A stretch of DNA of 64,000 nucleotides from Lepas anatifera (GCA_034440635.1 JAOTON010002267.1:276001-340000), one strand, 5' to 3'; numbered from the stretch's first letter, positions 10,441 to 28,508 are shown. Notes: generated by a model from the sequence alone, not told the origin. Numbers and translations: made by a program.

Positions 10441-13400
10441 CTAAAAAGTGCTGTGAGGGCTATAAACGATGTCAAACTTTATTTCTTTCAGGTAAGATAA
10501 AACGTCTTTGATGTCTACGACGGGATCGTTTCCAAGACACTGCTCTAAAGAGACCGATGGGAAGAATCGACGCATTTGCCTTTTGAGATTGTCACAGCAG
10601 TCTACCTCGGATAAAACATGCTGGACAGTAAGGCGGTTGCCACAATGTAAACACAGGTTAGGAGTAGAGCTATTCAGGTGGTAGGCATGAGTGGCATAAC
10701 AGTGCCCGATGCGGAGTCTAGAGAGGGCCACCTCCTCTCTTCTGCTTTTTCTGTTGCTCGACTCCCATCTCTCAATGGAGGAGCGCAGGCGTTTCATAAA
10801 GCACTCTGGCTCTGCAGCCCACCTTGACTGCCATTCAGTCTCCTGTAGTGTTCTGAACGATGCTTTGAGGTCTGAAGCCGGAATCCTAAACTGACGCGAA
10901 GGGGGTAGTACGGACGCCTCTTTCGCAACCTTATCGACTTTTTCGTTCCCTGAAATTCCAATATGGCTCGGTACCCAAAGAAAGCGCACATCAGTCCCTC
11001 TGGAGGAGATCGCTGACAGAAGCCTTCTTATAGATGGTATAAGCCAGTTTTGCTGTGGGTGATGAGATTGGAGTGCTGTCAGTGAGCTAGCAGAGTCCGT
11101 TATGATAAGACATCGATCCTCTTGAGAACGCTTGATGTGTCTTAAAACCCGGAGAATGGCATATAGTTCTGTGGTAAAACCGAAACAGACCCTGGTAGGC
11201 TAAACCCTGACTCAGTCCCTCCCCTAAAAAGGCGCTTCCAGCACCGCCGGTAGACTTCGAGCCGTCGGTGTAGAACCGGGCATGAGCTGCATAGGAGCCG
11301 ATTTTGCGCAGCGCTAAGGCCAGAAATTCTGAAGGTAGTGTTGCTGCTTTTTTATGGCGCATCAGATCGAGATCGCATTGTGCAGGGATGAGTCGCCATG
11401 GTTCCGTACGTTCTGGTCGCGTTTCAGCAATTACTTCCAGGTCAACGCCGCTGCCTTCTAACCACAGAGATACACGCAAACAGAGAGCTCGTGAAGATGT
11501 CTGTCGCACCGTTCTGAGGGGCATAGTCAAATTTTCGTCGAAAATCCACCTGTATGTTGGATGGGACGGATCCTGCCTGATTTTGCTAGCGTATGATAAT
11601 GCCAACCGCTTCCTTCTCAGGTCTAGTGGAGGTTCATTGGCGTCTACTAGAAGGCTTGCCCTGCGGGACGTGCGAAAAGCGCCCGTCGCCACTCTAACAC
11701 AGGCGTGGTGTACAGCGTCCAGAGGCTGCTTAACGTTGCTCAAAGCACCATCATATACTACTGAGCCATAATCTAGTACGGACCTAATGAGAGCACGGTA
11801 CAAACGGAGGAGTGTTAACCTATCGGCACCATAAGATGTGCGAGAAATCACCTTTAGCACATCCATCCGTTTGAAACATTTATCACGCAGGAGTGATATG
11901 TGGGGGGCGTATGTCAAGCGTTTATCCATCGTCATGCCCAGGAACTTTGCTTCCGGGACGATTGGGACTCTCCTGCCGTATAAACGGAGACTGATGTCAG
12001 TACACGAGCGGCGGCGGCAGAAGTGCATACACACAGTTTTCTCAGTGGAAAATCTAAAACCGTTCTTCAGGCTCCATTCGGATAACCGGTCTATGCATAT
12101 TTGGAGCTGTCGCTGTGCTGAAATCGAGGTGGAGGTGCTTAACCACACCGCTAAGTCATCTACGAACAGAGATTTCTCGACTGTGGGAGGTAGAATTTCG
12201 CAGACGTCATTAATTAAGATACCGAACAGGGTCACGCTTAAAACGCCGCCCTGGACCACACCACTCTCCTGGTAGAAACTATCAGATAGCGAGTTGCCCA
12301 CTCTCACTCTGAACTTCCGTCTCTTCATAAAATTGTCAATAAAGAATCCCATGTGACCCTTGATGCCAGCTTTCCGTGCCTTGTCTAAAACCGCGTAGCG
12401 CCAGGCTGTGTCATAGGCCTTTTCGATGTCAAATAGTAAAGCAAACACGTGTTGCTTTGAGGCGAATGAACGGCGTATTGATGAATCTAGCGATGTAAGA
12501 TGGTCGGTAGTGGACCGCCCTGCGCGGAATCCACATTGAGCATTAGAAAAGAATCCGGTGCTCTCCAGGTACCAAACCAGACGTGCGTTTACCATGCGTT
12601 CTAAGAGTTTACATACACATGAGGTCAAGGCAATCGGTCTATAGTGAAGGGGGTCGCTACCATCCTTGTCGGCTTTTAAAACTGGGATGACAGTGGCATC
12701 TCTCCAGGCAGTGGGAAAATCGTGTGTGGTCCAAAGGAAGTTGAAGTAAGACAATAAAGCAGTAGAAGACCGTTCGCTGAGATTCTTTATCATGTCAATG
12801 TGTATACCGTCCGGGCCAGCGGCTGTGCTTCTCGCCCGAGACAGTGCGGTGTTAAGTTCTGATATGGTAAAAGGGTCATTGTATGATAGTTGTTCATGGG
12901 AGCTAAAACTCACTGGGAGACGTTCCCTCCGTTCTTTGTGCCGTAAAAACCTTGGGTCTGAACAGGCCAGCCGCCAGCGAGCAGCCCACGCATTGCCAAA
13001 GGCGTTCGCTACCTCTGTGGGGCTAGAAATTGTTCCGCCGGAACCTGTCAGAACCGGCAGGGACATGGCACAGCTACGGCCGGCCAGACGATGTACTCGC
13101 CGCCAAATTGTTGTTAATGGTGTTAGCCGATTTATTGTTGTAATATAAGTTTGCCATGATTTTCGTTTTGCATCTCTAACTGTGCGTCTGGCTAGTGCTT
13201 TTGTACGTCGGTATTCTATTAAATTGTGAGTTGTCGGCTGTCTTGTAAATAATTTAAAACGGCGTCGACGTTCTCTAATGGTGCGCCTGCACTCCTCCGT
13301 CCACCAGGGCACGGGGATGCGCCGTGGGAGCGAGCTAGTCTTAGGTATGAAAGTCTCAGCCGAGTCTAGAATTCGAGCACGCAGCTCCTCCTCGCATATT

Positions 13401-14228
13401 GTAGCGGTTTCGGCCTCGTCTGGTGTAAAATCGAGGACACAGTCAGAGGTAAAACCCTGCCAGTCGGCCCGCCGTAAGTTCCACTGCGGCGTTCTCCTGC
13501 CCGGATGTGGGGTCTCGGACCAAAGCCAGATCGGGTAGTGATCGCTGTTGCACGGATGCGAATGAGTTCGCCACTTAAAGCGGTCGGCTATTGAAGCTGA
13601 ACAGAGAGATAGATCAACTGCCGATGCTGTTCCTGAAGGCAATGAGATGTGTGTAGGGTGACCTGTGTTTAAAGTGCATATGTTAAAGCGGTGGATTATT
13701 TCCTCCAAGCGCCGGCCTCGCCTATTTGTGCGGGGGCAGCCCCATGTTGTGTTATAAGCGTTGAAGTCACCTAATATTATATAATTTGCTGGCAACTGTT
13801 GTATTAAATTTGTGAGTTCATCGCCAGGAAAAGTCCTCACCGGGAGGGAGATATAGGGATACGATGGTTGCTTTAAATTGTTGTAGGTCGACGGTCGCTG
13901 CTACAGCCTGTAGGCTTGTTCTCAAGCGGAACGGATGGGCAGGGACGCTAAAATGGGCAAGCAGCGCTACTCCTCCATGAGCAATTGTTGTGGAATGAAC
14001 GTCGTATCGAAATGTTTTATAGTATATTTGCTGGCAATGATGGTCATGTTTTAGCTTGGTCTCCTGTAAGGCAACTACTACAGGAGTTTTCTGTGCTAAC
14101 AATGTTTGGAGTTCCGTGTGATTTGCCCTAAAACCTCTCATGTTCCATTGTAAAATAAACGTCATTAGGTAGAGTACGAGTAGGGTGTGTAAAAACTTTC
14201 CTAGATTGAAACCTCGGTCGTCTATCAT
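10441..14228 (-). pseudogene. LINE1 ORF2: endonuclease-reverse transcriptase-RNase H, two frameshifts
   Basis: Starts at ATG 14226-14228, overlapping the ORF1 stop. An APE-type endonuclease comes first (ALQETKL near the start, LGDFNAYNTTWG, later SDHYPIW), with a frameshift near 13840. The reverse transcriptase has ALLFDIEKAYDTAW and the catalytic FVDD at 12155-12166 (FVDD in place of the usual YADD). RNase H begins RFYTDGSKS; a second frameshift near 11.2 kb separates it from the rest (LWVPSHIGISGNEKVDKVAK). A terminal C/H knuckle (CLHCGNRLTVQHVL) closes the protein. In an active copy it nicks the target and primes reverse transcription there. Confidence 0.92.
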
Positions 14229-16200
14229 GTTTCCCAACTCCTCCCGTCGAACATCTCTGGTTCTCTCCAGGCAGCGCGGGAGTTCCAGTTCCTTGCCTCA
14301 CGTGGAGGGTTATTAGGGTCCCTTGGGGGCGAGCGTTTAGCAAACACTGGCCTCTCTACCATGTATGCATCGCCTGTATACCCCGGCCTCCCGTCATCTT
14401 GGGGGATGGGCCTTCGTATGCGCTGTCTGAGGTCTCCCGAGTTCCTTAGATCTGCTTGAGCTGGCCCTAAATTCTCCATGGATTGGGCACGCTGAGTTTG
14501 ATTGAGTTTGATTTGTTGTTTTGGTGTTTTTACAGTGACTCGAGGAATTGATAGTTCGAGGCCTTTGCTGGAGCGGAAAGAGTGCTCCGGACGCTGTTTT
14601 TGTGTTATTTTTATTGTGTCCTCGCTACTTTTGGTATTTGTTGTTGATGTGAGCTTACGTTTCTTGCTTTGTGTTACAGTACTAGAAGCGACTTCGACTG
14701 CCTGTTGTGGGTGGACTCTTTGACGTATTGGTTTGTCACTGGTCGGAGGGGGCATCAGGGCAGACCCATCCACTTCCTCCGGGGCTTGGCCCTCACCCTC
14801 ATAGGGGTTTGCCTTTGTGCCTGCGGCCTCCTCAGGGGGAAGCGTAGGGGTGATGTGTTCCGTCATGGAAGACGGCACGACTGGGCGTTGGGGAGGTGGT
14901 GATAGAGTTGGGGAGGCTTCCTGAGCTCTCTTGCCGGAGGTTTCAGTTTGAGGGGGATCACGGCTGACTGTGCAGCTCTGGGAGGCTGACTCGGCACTGA
15001 GCGCTCGGAATTCTGACGGGTCCGTCCCCACTGCAGCGTCTCGGTACTGTGGTGGTGGTGATGACGTTTGCGTCACTGCGTCGACTTTCTCCCCACAGCC
15101 CATATGTTTGCAGCTGGAGTCATCTGGTTGACTGGGTAGGAACTTAGCAACCATCGCGAGGAACTGGCGGAGGGAGAGATTCATGAACTGACCGATTTTC
15201 GAATCCACGGTAAGTGCAGGACGGGTCTCAGTGATGGTTTCAGCTGGTGCGACACTGCGCTGGGATCCCACCAGGGCATCTCGGTAAGGAGAGTGGTCGG
15301 TAGAAGGCTTTGCCCGGGATGTTACGGGTGTGGCCGCCGGCACTGGTTTTGGAGGAAGTGGGACTTTTCTTTTCTGGGTCTCCTTAGCCTCAGTCAGTTT
15401 AGGGCACAACCTGCTCCAAGCCTCGTGGTCGCCTCCACATCCGGCACACTTGGGTTTCTCTACCTCGCACGATCTGGAGCTGTGACCTACCTCTGAGCAT
15501 CTACCGCATCGTTCCCTACCTCTGCAGCTGCCAGCGATATGACCGAATGACTGGCACCTGAAACACCTAATGGGGCTAGGAACAAAGGGACGAACCTTAA
15601 TGGTCATCCAGCCCACTCGCACCTTCTCAGGCAAGGTAGTCCCTGAAAACACGAGCATGAACGTGCCGTTGTCCGTCCCCTGGCTTTCCCCTCTCCGCAG
15701 CATACGTTTGGCTTCTGACACGCCCTGATCTCTTAGGCCTGACAGGATCTCCTCCTCAGAGACATCGCGTAGGTCTTTGCAGCTGATCACGCCTCTGCAG
15801 CTGTTTTTGGTAGCATGCGGAGAGACCTTCACCGGTAGAGACAGAGACCTGTTGGGTGTCCGGATTTCTAGGGAGGAGGTTGAGAGCAGCTTCTTAGCAT
15901 CGGGCTCACTTCCCATTTCAACCTCGACTCGCCCATTCGGGTGTCTGTAAGTCCGTTTTGGATGGAACTTTCGCAGGGCTTCATGGATCTGAAATGGATT
16001 CACCTTAACTGTTCTATCCTCGAAGTCAATGACGAGAGTCAAGGGGGTGGTCTGCTCTGGTCGAGTTCGTGCGGGGGTTCAGTTCCCGAGAAATCCATCG
16101 CGGCGGCGACGTCGGTGGGTGGACAAGAGGTGGTCGGCGTCAATGCGGGGGTCGGAGTCCGTGCGGTCGATTCAGTTGGTGTACAAGTAGGAGAGGCCAT
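14225..16200 (-). pseudogene. LINE1 ORF1 (gag-like nucleic-acid-binding protein), one frameshift
   Basis: The best ATG is at 16198-16200 (MASPTCTPTE...). The frame runs to a C5 homopolymer near 16046, where a one-base slip brings in the long downstream frame (LTLVIDFEDR...) that continues to 14225. Counting from that Leu (shown as a TTG start), three zinc knuckles lie at about residues 160-173 (C-x2-C-x4-H-x4-C), 179-192 (same spacing) and 199-213 (C-x2-C-x3-H-x6-C). A long Pro/Ser/Thr-rich linker follows. Such proteins bind the element RNA and act as chaperones. The stop codon overlaps the ORF2 start as ATGA (14225-14228). Confidence 0.88.
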
Positions 16201-17857
16201 GATGAGTCACTTTACCTTCGGCCCCCGGGTTGCCAGCTGTCAATAGCTGGGCCCAGGGGCTGGTACAGTGCCTACGGGCGCAGGTGCGGCCGTCTCAGAG
16301 GGGCGAGAGATACTCACACAACCCCTCCGATCAGAACGCACCCACCCCCTTGACGCCATCAGCCCAGTGGGCCGGCAGGGCCATGAGTCGGGACTAAGCA
16401 AAACGCGGCAGCCCTCACGCAGCGGAGACTGCGGTCCACCAGGCGCGCGCAACAGGCCAGGGTCTCGAAAAACGACGGTTTCCGAAACCCCGGCCCGCGT
16501 CACGCCCGGCAAGAACTATCACAGTCCCCACTGCGAAGGGCGCCGCGTCGCACGCCCGAAACATGATCCCCTGCCCAGCTGGACCGAGCGACAGTGCCCG
16601 TTGACACTGCCGCGTAGCTAGGCCGCCCGCGGCAGCCTACGGACGGCTTACCCCCGGTTGGATCGAGATATCTGGGCCAAAGGGGGCGTGTTGGAGCCCT
16701 CGGGACTGACCCGCCCGAGGGGGACCTCAACCCCCAGGATCCCGTCAACCTCGTCGCCGGGGCTCGAGATAGGCCTCGAGTAGGCGCCTTACACCCATAA
16801 AAAGGCCGAAGAAGGCAAATAACTGTGGAACCAATAACTGAAGCGTAAAAAGAGGAAAGGAACTAAACATAATCAACAAAATGAGAAAACAAAAACAAAC
16901 AGGAGCTACATACTGGGAGGTGCAGGACACAACTGACCCGATCCAATACGGTTACCGACCAGGTAACAAAGGGCCCGTAAGGCAGTCATCAGCACCACCG
17001 CAGACCTCATCACCAGGGCCGCCGACGACAGAAGCCGACTCTAACCGACCGAGATCGGAAGAGCCGGCGGCCGCCGGAGAGCCAGACATGACGTGTCCGC
17101 GGTGATGCGTCGACATGCCTCCAAGGGCTGACTGGGGCCCCGGGCGCGTCACTCCCCGTTGCTCCATCTTTACTGCCGGACGAATCCGGCAAGTGAAGAT
17201 CGGTCCCCTGAGACTGTCAAGTACTATTTGTGTAGATACGGCTGACAATACCTTCATATTCTCCAAATCGTAGTGTCCTGGGCCCCTTTCCAGGTTCATG
17301 TTGCAATTTTTGACCTGTGACCTCCGAGAAGTCATCTGGGCTTATCTAATCAGTCTTCAGACTTAGGTCAATAACTTTGCACGAAATAATGATACAGCTT
17401 TTATTTTGATATCATTACATTCGGATTGCTAGTGCAAGTCGATTGATATGCATAATGACTCTGCTAGAGTAAAAAGTGACCTTGTCCTGACCCGAGGTCA
17501 GGTCATTTTTGTTTTTTGCTCTAGTATGGTCATATACATAATTCAATTCGCCGTGACGAGAGGGAGCGAATCGTGCCTAAAAAATGATTCTGACCCAACT
17601 CTATCAGTCGCTAGAGCCCAAAACTCTGCATAAAATCCCACATTCTTTGACCTTCTACGACCTCAATATTGAACTGAGCCAAAAAGTGACTGATATACCT
17701 TCTTCATGAATTTGAATATGTTCGCGTTTTTTTGTGCGTTCGCGTTTTTTTCGCTATCCCGCATAGGAGCGGAGTTCGAGGGGGTGTTCAAACACCCCCA
17801 CCAAGGCGAAGGTGGCTCAGCACTGCTGAGTCAGCAGCCCACCAGGGCGCGGGTTAA

Positions 17858-18492
17858 CATCACTGTATTCCCTTAGCATGGGCCATTTCCTATCACATTC
17901 TTTCGATGTCGCCGCCACCCGGCCTACAGACAGCCAAAAGTCACTGTGCACTGCCGTCTCACCATGATTGTCTGACTTTCTATTTTTAGGCACAAATAAT
18001 AATTTGTGTGCTACAATACTCCGCTGTTTATCTCACGGATGACGTCACGTTCCTAGTTAGTTATTGTTTATCAATGCCATGTTTTGTTTTATTTTTCATT
18101 AGACTTAGATATTCAGCACTCAGCTTTCGAATTATACCTATGTTGCCGCAACTGGGGCAGTGGGCACCTCATAAGTCATGTCAAGTATTGCAAATAGTAA
18201 ATCTTAACAAAATAAATATTTTTGGGATATTTTGATTTTCTAGCCCAGAAATTTCGTATTGATCGAAACAAAACAGCACACGGAAATTTTTGTACGATGA
18301 TGGGAGAGGACACCTATGGAAGTCAAACAATGCTATATAAATTATTTGGAGCGGCGGTAGCTTTTGAACGGCTAGGTTTTTAAACACGTTCAAAAAGTTT
18401 GAAGTTGCATAGTGAAATCTTGTTAGTACGATACATGTCAGTGGAAACGATAGCTGAACGGTCTCAAACAGTGATGGGTTGTTGCTTGGACG
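17858..18492. other. Unassigned sequence
   Basis: AT-rich spacer between TTAA elements E1 and E2. No gene or RNA recognised. Confidence 0.4.
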
Positions 18493-19334
18493 TTAACCGA
18501 TCACCGCCTAGGGGGTTCGATCTGACCCCCCACTTGGTTTTTCATAAATGATTATGAGCTGATTCAGATGAGACCCGTGTCGCTTTGCAGGCCTCTAGGG
18601 ATATCAATTCGAAAACTTACGATCAAAAATTGACATCAGGTAGGTAAGGTCAACGAGTTGTGACGGCATTGCTAGGCCCTTGTACGGCAATTCCGTTTTT
18701 CTAAAATGAAGCTGACAAAAACCAGGGTGTAACTCGGCTTCTAGAAGAGTTAGAGAGAGTTTCTAAACATCGTTCGAAAGCTCTTGAAAAATCTGCATGA
18801 GCGTCATCCATTTTGAGGTCAGATCAATACCAGGGTCGCCAGATGTCACCAAAGGTCACGGTTTGCGAAGTTGTTTGCGCCTACAACTTTTGAATCAAAC
18901 AAGATACAATCCTAAATTTGGCATCTTAGTAATGAGCATGACCCAAGGATTCAAACAGTATGTAACATGATCTTGAAAGGATATCATTTAACCTTGAGCT
19001 AAGGGAAATGTTATAATGTGACCTTACAAGGTCATTCCGCATTGCGTTTGAACCCTTAAGTCAAGACAAACAAATTGATGTTTTTTATTCTAGGTTTCTG
19101 GTTCCTGAGGCGTAGGAAATTTGCTAAATGAGACTGAATTTGACCCATTTTGTCCCCTATAACGCCACGGGTCAACGGATACGCTTCAAAATCGTATCCA
19201 GAGATGAAGAGAGTAAGGTGCTTCCAGCGCCGCTTTAATTGTTCCGTACCACCTCCGGTTCCCGAGATCGTAGGGGTCCCACCACACCTCAGGCGGTGGT
19301 GTGTATGAAAAGAGACCAGGCAGGGCTGGGTTAA
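18493..19334 (+). mobile_element. Family E TTAA element (E2), diverged
   Basis: Starts TTAACCGATCACCGCC at 18493 with a G-tract terminus and ends GGGCAGGGCTGGGTTAA, the last TTAA being shared with element B2 (19331-19334). Scattered TGACCT/AGGTCA words occur in the family arrangement, with more decay than in A or B (for example GGTAAGGTCAACGA, GAGGTCAGATCAA, CCAAAGGTCACGG). Confidence 0.65.
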
Positions 19335-20177
19335 CACGCGCATTGACGGATGGGGCGGGTACCAGCCCCCCCTCGGGTTTTTCGGAGATAGTAGAAAAAC
19401 GGCGGCGCGTAGCGCTGCCGTACTTGGCATGCCTTTTCCCTCATTATTTTGACACCTTTTGAGAAAATTTTGAGGCTAAGTCATCTCAGATCAGGCCAAT
19501 AGTACAGGTAAAGTGACCTGACCTCAAAAAAGTTTAGGATAGCATAAGTCGGAGCAGGGTGAACTTATCCGGTTGAAACTCATATCACATAATGGCCCCA
19601 CCGAGTTCTCTAAAATATGTTCCGGTACCTTTGATATCGATGACCTAAGGTCAGGTACGAGATATGACCTCTCCGTTGGAAATACATGGGAAAATGGTTT
19701 TTACTGAATAACTCAGTAACGGATGGCGATAGAGCGTTTATTTTAGCTGCATTAGACTCGCCTTGGCTTTGCAGTTCTAATTATGTGCATTTTATATAAT
19801 TTGACCCTGACCTGACCTCAGGTCAGGTCAAATCCTTGATTTGACCTAGCAAGGTCAAATTATATATCATTCGATTCGGCTTGCTGCGAGGATTCATACA
19901 GTTCAAGTCGTTTTGCTTTATCTTTACTTGTCCAGATGTAATGACCGAAAAACTTAATTTACATGTTATCCCTATGGCGGCATGTTTTGACCTCTCGTGA
20001 CCTCAAATGTGACCTGACAAAAATAGTCCAAATATTTTCGATTGAGAAGTGGATGGGCTACCCAACGCCGTTTACCGTTTTTCGCTTCCTATCGTGGTTC
20101 TCGAGATCTTAGGGGGCGGGTACCCGCCCCCTCGTCAAAGCGAAGGTGGCTCAGACCCCTGTCAATGTGCGTGTTAA
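19331..20177 (+). mobile_element. Family B TTAA element (B2), complete
   Basis: An 847-bp element, TTAACACGCGCATTGACG at the left and CAATGTGCGTGTTAA at the right. I count 14 perfect AGGTCA/TGACCT hexamers, where chance on both strands predicts about 0.4. It includes TGACCTAAGGTCA (everted repeat, 1-bp spacing) near 19642 and the 23-bp half-site palindrome at 19808-19830. No open frame of interest. Confidence 0.9.
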
Positions 20178-25393
<5,216 letters not shown>

Positions 25394-26886
25394 TTAACCT
25401 TCGCTCGGGTGGGGGTCTTTTTAGATCCCCCCCGGGTTTTTCCGAAATGACCAAAATACGGCGCGCGCGCCGCCAAACTTGGTCTAGCTGTTCCTATATC
25501 AGTTTTACATCCTTCCTGAAAAATTTAGCTCAAGGTCATATCAGGTCAGGTCACCAGGCCAGGTGAAGTGACCTCACCTCAACAAATGCTTAGGACTGCA
25601 TAACTAAAAGGCGGGTTAATTGATCAAGTTGAAACTCATACCACATATTGGGCCCACCAGGAGCTACAACATATGTTCCGGGATTTTTCATATTGGTGAC
25701 CTAAGGTCATGTGCAGAGCATGACCTCCCCATTGTAAGTACATGGGGAAAATCACGAAATGAGCTTTCCTCAGTAAGCATGGATGGAATCAACTTCAAAC
25801 ATCGGTTACGGCTTGCTCTTACCTCATTTCTGAAGTCGATGCCAAAAAAATTGGCTTGTGACCTTTGAAAGATCACCTTAGGTCAAATAAGCATTTTCTG
25901 GTGTTTTACTCTATAAATTTTGAATAAACAAAGATAGAACTTTTATTTCATCACCAGCATGTTTGTATAGTCACTGTAAGTAAAATTATATACATCATAG
26001 CCCTGTTCCAGCTGTCAGGACCTATCAGCGGGCCGCGTTGCGCCTACGTCACAGGACTGTAGCCTCTCCCGGGAACTATTTCTAGAGGTTTTACGGGGTG
26101 ACGGCCTGCTGTTTGTGCTGATGAAAAACAGTAAGTGCAGGAAGTGGCAACCTAATATTTTTTAATGGCATAAAGGTTTAAGTTCCCTTTGCTTAACACA
26201 AACAAGAGGCGATTATTGCGTTGATGTTACTTTTCTGGAGGAGAGGTTAGAGGTCCTGCTGACAAAACTGTGCTGACAGCTGGAACAGGGCTAAAGACTA
26301 TACCAGGTCAAGTTTGGTCAGACCGTTGACCTGGGCTAGGTCAAATTTTCAAATTTGACCTGACATAGCAATATTATATATCATTCGATTCGTATTGACG
26401 AGACGATTGCAATGGTGCATTAACTATGGCTGTTTCTTGCTTGGTTTGGAATTTATCAGTTAAAAAGGAAACGCCCTTATGCATGGGTGGCTATGGACAT
26501 TCCTAACAACATCCCCAATATTTAGTGACCTGTAGCTCCCTAGGCTTTGACCTGACACGAAAATGAATACCGCTGCAATGAAAGAGCAACTCAAGAGCTT
26601 TCGAATAATGTTAGAAAAATGTTTCTAGCTATCATAGTTTCTGAGATATATGATATTTTCTTAGTACACCTCATATTAGCGATTTTGACCTATTTTGAAC
26701 TCTGGTGACCTTGATATTGACCTGACGAGAAAAATGACCGAAGTATTTTCGATGTCATTTTCGAAGAGCTTTCGATTGCCGTTTTGCGCTTTTTTCTATC
26801 TCTTAGTTTTTGAGATCGTGGGGGTCTTTTTAGCTCCCCCCACCAGGGCGAAGGTGGCTCCTACCCACCACCGGGGCAAGGGTTAA
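25394..26886 (+). mobile_element. Family A TTAA element (A3) with nested MITE
   Basis: TTAACCTTCGCTCGGGTGGG at the left (TTAA 25394-25397) and GGGGCAAGGGTTAA at the right (26883-26886). I count 18 perfect half-site hexamers in 1,493 bp, against about 0.7 expected. Two extended TCAAGGTCA sites (the form bound by NR5A/FTZ-F1 and ERR receptors) occur, one as CTCAAGGTCATA near 25530 and one inverted as GTGACCTTGATA near 26705. The everted TGACCTAAGGTCA is near 25697. A 292-bp family C MITE interrupts it at 26000-26291. No coding capacity. Confidence 0.9.
26000..26291. mobile_element. Family C MITE nested in A3
   Basis: Terminal inverted repeat GCCCTGTTCCAGCTGTCAG at the left and CTGACAGCTGGAACAGGGC at the right, flanked by TA on both sides (25998-25999 and 26292-26293), as for Tc1/mariner-type MITEs. 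Removal rejoins CATCATA with AGACTATACC, matching CATCATGACTATACC in the other A copies. No protein. Confidence 0.85.
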
Positions 26887-26929
26887 GAAGATGGAGGAGA
26901 AATCAGACACTCAAAAGGTTTCGTGAAGG

Positions 26930-27960
26930 TTAACCCTCGCCCCACGGGGGGCATCGATTGCCCCCTACAGTTTTTGTCAAGATAGCAGAAGAACGACGAA
27001 ACGCAGCACCGCGGTTGAGGGCTCTATCTCTCACCCCATCATTTTCCCACCATCCCTGAAAATTTTTACCCTGGGTCAAACCAAGGTAAGGTCACCAGAC
27101 GGGGTCAACAAAGGTCACCTCACTTCAAATTTGAAGCTCTATAAGAGCTACATTTCTTAGTCTATCGATTTGAAACTTGCTACACTTCATAACCCTTCCA
27201 GGGTCTACAACGTGTATATCCGGGATTTTTCGATTTTGTGACCTGAGATCAGGCCACGAGGCGACCTCTCCCATTGGAAAAGCATGGGAAAAAGCTGTCT
27301 CACGATCTAAAAGCCACAAAAATGATTTCAAATGCTCAGACTGCTCAGAACAGCGTTTTTGGACACCCTTTCACGGATCCCAGGGGTGATATCTTCCCTT
27401 TGACTTTTCCAAGATCATCCAAGGTCACCAGGGGCCAAAAACAGTATTTTGACAAAAACGTTTGACCTCATTAAGCTAGAGCGCTGAAACAAACACCATC
27501 GTGTTTGTCTCGTCACTGGCTTTCATTTGATATACAGCAAGGTCACTTTCTGACCTTTCGTGACCTCAGGTCATATTAGGTCACGAGGTGACCTCTGGAT
27601 GCCAAACCACTGGCGGAATGTCTTTACGTTCCAGATAGCGGAAAAAGGTCTGGCAATTTCCTATCAAATGTACTTAACCAGCTCTCAATAGCTCTAATGG
27701 CATATGAGTTATGTCCAGTTTTCTTAAGCATTGCATATTTGAGTGAAAATAGCCTATCGTGACCTTTCTTGAACTCTGGAGGTCAAACCATTGACCTGAG
27801 CGCTTAAACATGCGAAGTAATTTCTTACTGAATTCACGCGAGCTTTCTAATACACTTTGCAGATTTTCGCTAACCCCCATATTTTCGGAGTTAGAGGGGG
27901 CCATTGATGGCCCCCGGTGGGGCGAATGTGGCGCCGCACCCCCGGTGGGGCGCGGGTTAA
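26930..27960 (+). mobile_element. Family E TTAA element (E3), complete
   Basis: Starts TTAACCCTCGCCCCACGG (TTAA 26930-26933) and ends GGGGCGCGGGTTAA (27957-27960), 1,031 bp. It carries TGACCT/AGGTCA words through its length (for example AAGGTAAGGTCACC, CAAAGGTCACCTCAC, TCGTGACCTCAGGTCA) and the family C-rich ends. It is 44 bp from A3. No coding capacity. Confidence 0.8.
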
Positions 27961-28474
27961 CCAGCCCTGAAATTTTAGAGCCCCTGGCTTCGGTGCTTGG
28001 TACCAGATTTCGACGGGATGACAGATATGTATTGAGAATGCATTGTTTTCAGTCATCAAGCACACCTGAACTAGCACGCATCACAAAACGTAGTGCAGCC
28101 AGGCGACGGAGCATGGTAGCAAGTGGGGTCTTTCCGGACGGGCAAGGCTCCCCCGCCGCAGACATCCTGAAATCCGCAGCAGGTGGTCATCTGTGCGCTC
28201 TGCGGTAATCGTGGCGAGCCCCTCCGATGCGAGTGAGCCCCCTCCCCCGCCCCCTCCCAACACCGGCGAGTCAGGATTCCTGAAGAGAACAACACATCTG
28301 GACGTAATTGCGGGTCCCTTCGCGTCCATTGTGGGCTCCTGTCACCGGAAACTCCCCTGTAACCAGCCAGAGGCACTGTAAAATTGTTGGTCCCCCTGTT
28401 GCCAGACAGGACCTTCTTTCAGTCAGGGCTCTCTTTCTGATCAGACGTGCTTTGTTCTGCCTGAAAATAAACGG

Positions 28475-28508
<34 letters not shown>

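Larger units (their letters stand above)
10310..17215 (-). mobile_element. LINE1: near full-length non-LTR retrotransposon with RNase H
   Basis: A 6.9 kb minus-strand element flanked by a perfect 15-bp duplication, GTCAAGTACTATTTG. Its 3' end is an (ATG)n-type tail at 10310-10325. Order on its own strand: about 1 kb GC-rich 5' UTR, ORF1 (gag-like, three CCHC knuckles), ORF2 (endonuclease, reverse transcriptase, RNase H, C-terminal zinc knuckle), short 3' UTR. The two-ORF plan with RNase H fits the I-like group of LINEs. A phylogeny of the reverse transcriptase would be needed to name the clade. Three apparent frameshifts make this copy inactive as read. Confidence 0.92.
10037..17857 (+). mobile_element. 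Family E TTAA element (E1) split by LINE1
   Basis: The left half (10037-10309) starts TTAATCCTCGCCCAAG and carries the family skeleton with AGGTCA clusters (GGTCATCTCAGGTCAAGTGA and similar). The right half (17231-17857) carries TGACCT words and ends CCAGGGCGCGGGTTAA. The halves total about 900 bp and are separated by LINE1, whose 15-bp target duplication GTCAAGTACTATTTG marks the cut (10295-10309 and 17216-17230). E1 is therefore older than LINE1. Confidence 0.8.

Noticed and set aside
16240..17335. Open frames on both strands in the GC-rich 5' part of LINE1
   Set aside because: They lie inside the LINE 5' UTR and do not resemble a known domain.
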